Assembly: GCA_025927665.1 (NCBI GenBank)
Contig: JAICKZ010000106.1
Location: forward strand, 1-9,955
Direction of reading: 5' to 3'
Origin: Steroidobacteraceae bacterium
Lineage (GTDB): Bacteria > Pseudomonadota > Gammaproteobacteria > Steroidobacterales > Steroidobacteraceae
Length of the DNA: 9,955 bases
The notes under the pieces were generated by a model. That model saw only the letters and a program-made list of their open reading frames with translations. It was not told where the DNA came from and made no database searches. This document shows, piece after piece, positions 7,808 through 9,955 of the stretch. The translations under genes and the position numbers were made by a program. The first letter of the stretch is position 1; each line of letters begins with the position of its first letter.

Positions 7808-7871
7808 GTTGGCAGTAAGAGAATCCCAATTTTTTTACGAGCATTAAGTACACAAGTTTATTTATCACTGC

Positions 7872-7875
7872 GGAG
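7872..7875 (+). promoter_or_regulatory. Ribosome binding site that sets the GTG start of the YbjQ gene
   Basis: GGAG lies 6 bases before GTG at 7882. The alternative in-frame ATG at 7894 would be 18 bases away, so GTG is the likelier start. Confidence 0.75.
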
Positions 7876-7881
7876 AATATT

Positions 7882-8211
7882 GTGGACGCGAAAATGGTTA
7901 CGACTGCGTTGGAGCTTCCGGGTCATGACATTGTGAGCAATGTCGGCATTGTACGTGGCATTGTGGTGCGCTCACGCTCAATCGTTGGCTCAGTGTTTGC
8001 CGGTTTGCAAACGCTGGTTGGTGGCAACATTACTATCTATACCGAGATGTGCGAACAAGCACGCAAGGATGCATTCAAAATCATGATTACTCATGCGCAA
8101 TCGCATGGTGCCAATGCGGTGATCGGTATGCGTTATGACGCAACAGAAGTGATGAATGGCGTAACTGAAGTACTGTGTTATGGCACCGCTGTTGTCGTTC
8201 GGCCAAAATAA
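7882..8211 (+). CDS. ybjQ: YbjQ / UPF0145 family protein
   Basis: A 109-residue protein matching the full length of the YbjQ family. Recognisable blocks are GIVRGIVVRSRSI near residues 22-34, an amphipathic helix with MCEQARKDAFKIM, then AQSHGANAVIGMRYD and the closing YGTAVVV. Characterised structures of the family are small alpha/beta proteins that assemble into rings; no enzyme activity is established. There is no signal peptide or membrane segment, so it should be cytosolic. It starts with GTG behind a good GGAG site. It appears to be a single-gene unit, transcribed away from the DUF2167-M50 operon. Its TAA stop touches the stop of the converging PhzF-like gene with no base between. The symbol is given by family resemblance, not proven orthology. 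Confidence 0.9.
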   Translation: MDAKMVTTALELPGHDIVSNVGIVRGIVVRSRSIVGSVFAGLQTLVGGNITIYTEMCEQARKDAFKIMITHAQSHGANAVIGMRYDATEVMNGVTEVLCYGTAVVVRPK

Positions 8212-9015
8212 TTAGTCACGGCCGATATCGACTTTAATTTCTCCGTGCAGGTAAAGTGTGGCCGAGCCTGCAATCCGGACTCTATTTCTGTCGAGAGTAC
8301 AGTGTAGTTCACCACCGCGTGCACTGAGTTGTCGAGTGCGCAGTATACGCTTATCAAGACGAGCGCCCCAATATGGAGCCAATGTGCACTTGATCGAACC
8401 GGTCACGGGATCTTCATCTATGCCGACTGATGGAGCGAAATATCGTGAGACGTAATCTATATCATCATCGCCGATGGCAGTGACGATGACACCACCCATT
8501 CCTATGTCTAGTTGGGCAAGCGCAGAAATATCAGGACGTATTTGACGTACTTGTGTGGAGTTTTCAATTACAACCATATAGTCACGCGGCTTCATTACGT
8601 GTGCTCTCATCAAACCGAGTATCGACAAAAGCGTTGGCGGAATAATGCATTCTTGCGGAGGCCACGCAGGAAAATCCATTTCGAACACACTACCTACGCG
8701 AGTCACAACCAATACACCGCTGCGTGTATGAAAACGTACTGGCCATGAAGCGTGTGATCTCAATGAAAGCACATAGGCTGCGGCCAGTGTTGCATGTCCG
8801 CAGAGATCATCTTCAATCAGAGGAGTGAACCAGCGTAAATCAAAATCACCATCATCACGCTGAACAACGAAAGCAGTTTGAGAGTGCCTATTTTCAGCAG
8901 CAATCTTTTTCATGGTAGTGTTGGTCAGAAATGCATCCAAAATGCAAACACCTGCTGGGTTGCCAGCAAACAACGACGTGGTGAATGAATCAATGTGATA
9001 ATACGGGATCAACAT
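8212..9015 (-). CDS. PhzF-family isomerase-like protein with Gln at the catalytic Glu position
   Basis: A 267-residue protein of the PhzF fold, about the usual family length: start MLIPYYHIDSFT, then GNPAGV (18-23), DLCGHATLAAA (70-80), FAPSVGIDEDPVTGS (193-207), LAPYW and RQLSARGGELHC. PhzF of phenazine biosynthesis uses Glu45, His74 and Asp208. Here His74 and Asp202 in EDPVTGS are kept, but the Glu in the usual SET motif is Gln46 (HSQTAFVV; codon CAA at 8880-8878). Also, the usual GSAHC reads GSIKC. It may therefore be inactive as a classical isomerase or do different chemistry. No other phenazine genes are present, so a phenazine role is not supported. ATG at 9015 fits the family's N terminus, although its ribosome site is poor (GGAG 14 bases away); a TTG at 9045 is the alternative. 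Likely last gene of an operon after the zinc-ribbon gene, 56 bases upstream. Confidence 0.88.
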   Translation of the reverse strand: MLIPYYHIDSFTTSLFAGNPAGVCILDAFLTNTTMKKIAAENRHSQTAFVVQRDDGDFDLRWFTPLIEDDLCGHATLAAAYVLSLRSHASWPVRFHTRSGVLVVTRVGSVFEMDFPAWPPQECIIPPTLLSILGLMRAHVMKPRDYMVVIENSTQVRQIRPDISALAQLDIGMGGVIVTAIGDDDIDYVSRYFAPSVGIDEDPVTGSIKCTLAPYWGARLDKRILRTRQLSARGGELHCTLDRNRVRIAGSATLYLHGEIKVDIGRD

Positions 9016-9046
9016 AAGTGCGCTAATTACTCCATCAGTTAGCAAT

Positions 9047-9059
9047 GACTATCATAGTC
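9047..9059. promoter_or_regulatory. 13-bp palindrome between zinc-ribbon and PhzF-like genes
   Basis: gactat and atagtc are perfect inverted arms around a single central base. It lies in the 56-base gap upstream of the PhzF-like start and could be an operator or a small RNA hairpin. There is no T-run after it on the - strand. It may be chance. Confidence 0.25.
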
Positions 9060-9071
9060 GGCAACGCTTCA

Positions 9072-9437
9072 CTATTTTTTGAATAAATCATCCAGCGCAT
9101 TTCGTTGTTTACCACTGGACGAACTGCTACTGCCGGATTCAGATTGATTACCAAACAATGCATCTAACGCTGTGCGTGAAGAACCGTTAGCAACAGTTGG
9201 TTGATGTGCGTGATTGTTGAGAACAAAGTAATCGCAAAAATTGGCGCGTTGCTTATCGCGCACTTCTTCAGCGACGGTCTCGCGGCACTGTTTCGCTACA
9301 GCAATGTCGTAAAAGCAACATTGTTTGCATGCATGTAATTCAGCGCCACATTGCTTGCACGCATCCAGGCGCAACAATGGCAGCGTTAGTTGTGCCAGCG
9401 ACGCGCCGCACTTCCAACAGTGGGGAGTATCCGACAT
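9072..9437 (-). CDS. Double zinc-ribbon protein with twin ALDxLF tail motifs
   Basis: A 121-residue cytosolic protein with nine cysteines in its first 70 residues: CWKC (7/10), CKQC (27/30), CKQCC (37/40/41), then Cys51 and Cys68 (NFCDYF). Two CxxC pairs 17 residues apart make a zinc ribbon, and the third pair with Cys51 and Cys68 could form a second zinc site. The tail is different: RTALDALF (88-95), a Ser/Gly-rich linker with six Ser in a row, then RNALDDLFKK at the very end. The pair looks like a duplicated short binding motif for an unknown partner. I recall similar conserved hypothetical proteins in proteobacteria but no function. ATG at 9437 has GAGG 6 bases upstream, inside the end of the preceding gene, which it overlaps by 52 bases. 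This suggests translational coupling. Confidence 0.85.
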   Translation of the reverse strand: MSDTPHCWKCGASLAQLTLPLLRLDACKQCGAELHACKQCCFYDIAVAKQCRETVAEEVRDKQRANFCDYFVLNNHAHQPTVANGSSRTALDALFGNQSESGSSSSSSGKQRNALDDLFKK

Positions 9438-9955
9438 GTTCGGCCTCGTGATCGAGCGGCAGCGTGAGTGCCACTGCCAGCTTCTGCGGACTGTTGTTCA
9501 AGTTCAGCTTCGGCAAGGTGTATTTCATCAACGATGTCTACGCCTGCCCCCAGCAATTCGATCATGTCGATGATGGTATGACCTGCGTAATATAATTCGG
9601 CCAGGTCCGTTGCACCTTCGTCCAGATCATATCGCGCTGCTTCGGCATTCAGCACTCCCTGAGATGTCAGTAGATAAAATTGAGCGCGCGATTCAGTGGG
9701 CAATGGAAATGCTACGGTGGAGTGACATTGGGGAACCATACGCTGTGCAATACTTAGCATGTTCGCAGCGGCTTGTCGCACTTCGGAATATAAACCACAA
9801 CCGACGATGCCCGTGCCATCGGTAAGATATACACTGCATGAACCATCTGCCATCACAACCAACGACACCACAACGTCTTGATAGCCCAATTCCATCATCA
9901 CGCCCCAGACCAGTGGAGCTGCAGAATGCGTCAATCCAATGTCTTCAATTTTGAG
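9386..9955 (-). CDS. Unidentified protein, 5' end cut by the window edge
   Basis: The frame is open from the window edge (first codon CTC at 9955-9953) to a TAA at 9388-9386, giving 189 visible residues. I cannot name the family. The visible N-terminal part is the most structured: PLVWGVMMELGY, VVVSLVVMADGS, then VYLTDGTGIVGCGLYSEVR, reading like paired beta strands followed by a helix. Next come FYLLTSQGVL and YYAGHTIIDMIELLG. The last 40 or so residues are Ala/Arg/Gly-rich and of low quality; the final 52 bases also encode the start of the zinc-ribbon protein. There is no signal peptide or membrane segment in the visible part. In-frame starts inside the window (TTG 9934, ATG within VMMELGY) are possible, but codons upstream of them remain open and VWGVMMELGY looks like a continuous conserved block. 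I therefore treat it as partial. Likely first visible gene of an operon with the zinc-ribbon and PhzF-like genes. Confidence 0.7.
   Translation of the reverse strand, partial: LKIEDIGLTHSAAPLVWGVMMELGYQDVVVSLVVMADGSCSVYLTDGTGIVGCGLYSEVRQAAANMLSIAQRMVPQCHSTVAFPLPTESRAQFYLLTSQGVLNAEAARYDLDEGATDLAELYYAGHTIIDMIELLGAGVDIVDEIHLAEAELEQQSAEAGSGTHAAARSRGRTCRILPTVGSAARRWHN

Noticed and set aside
8212..9015. Phenazine biosynthesis locus
   Set aside because: Only a distant PhzF-family member is present, with an altered active site and no other phz genes nearby.
9016..9045. TTG-initiated extension of the PhzF-like protein
   Set aside because: PhzF proteins normally begin just before the xxxDxFT block, which fits ATG 9015; the added ten residues match nothing known.
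9340..9531. 63-codon - strand frame overlapping the zinc-ribbon gene
   Set aside because: It is in a third frame over two better-supported genes and has no recognisable motif; considered as a frameshifted tail of the upstream protein but not supported.

Overview
The window reads as a stretch of proteobacterial chromosome, probably gammaproteobacterial or betaproteobacterial, with moderate GC that looks below 50% by eye. The protein families present (winged-helix/Ser-Thr kinase/TPR fusion, DUF2167 membrane protein, YbjQ, PhzF-like isomerase) suggest this. A relative of the Xanthomonadales is plausible, but no rRNA or marker gene is present to settle it. I see no tRNA, rRNA, insertion sequence, CRISPR array or prophage gene.

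Layout. Positions 1-509 hold no convincing gene. A large + strand gene (510-3263) encodes a membrane-anchored protein that joins a DNA-binding winged helix, a Ser/Thr kinase, one transmembrane helix and a TPR tail. It converges on a small basic protein of unknown function (3433-3945, -). That gene diverges from an ABC half-transporter of exporter type (4124-5962, +). The transporter converges on a two-gene - strand operon, a DUF2167 membrane protein (6716-7699) and a minimal M50 site-2 protease (6006-6719), whose stop and start codons overlap by 4 bases. A divergent intergenic region with a strong 32-bp dyad separates this operon from a YbjQ-family gene (7882-8211, +). The YbjQ gene abuts, with no base between the stop codons, the end of a second - strand operon. 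In order of transcription that operon is an unidentified protein cut by the window edge (9386-9955), a double zinc-ribbon protein (9072-9437) and a PhzF-family protein (8212-9015).

How they may work together. There is no single clear pathway. The kinase fusion looks like a self-contained sensor/regulator with a probably periplasmic TPR part and a cytoplasmic DNA-binding/kinase part. DUF2167 plus M50 is the best candidate for a functional pair, a membrane protein co-translated with an intramembrane protease. The remaining genes look like chromosomal single genes of broad families.

Points most worth a second look: a PhzF protein with Gln at the catalytic Glu position; an A8 tract just after the DNA-binding domain of the kinase fusion, where one extra A gives an immediate stop; loss of the kinase glycine loop; the 32-bp dyad; and the twin ALDxLF motifs in the zinc-ribbon protein.
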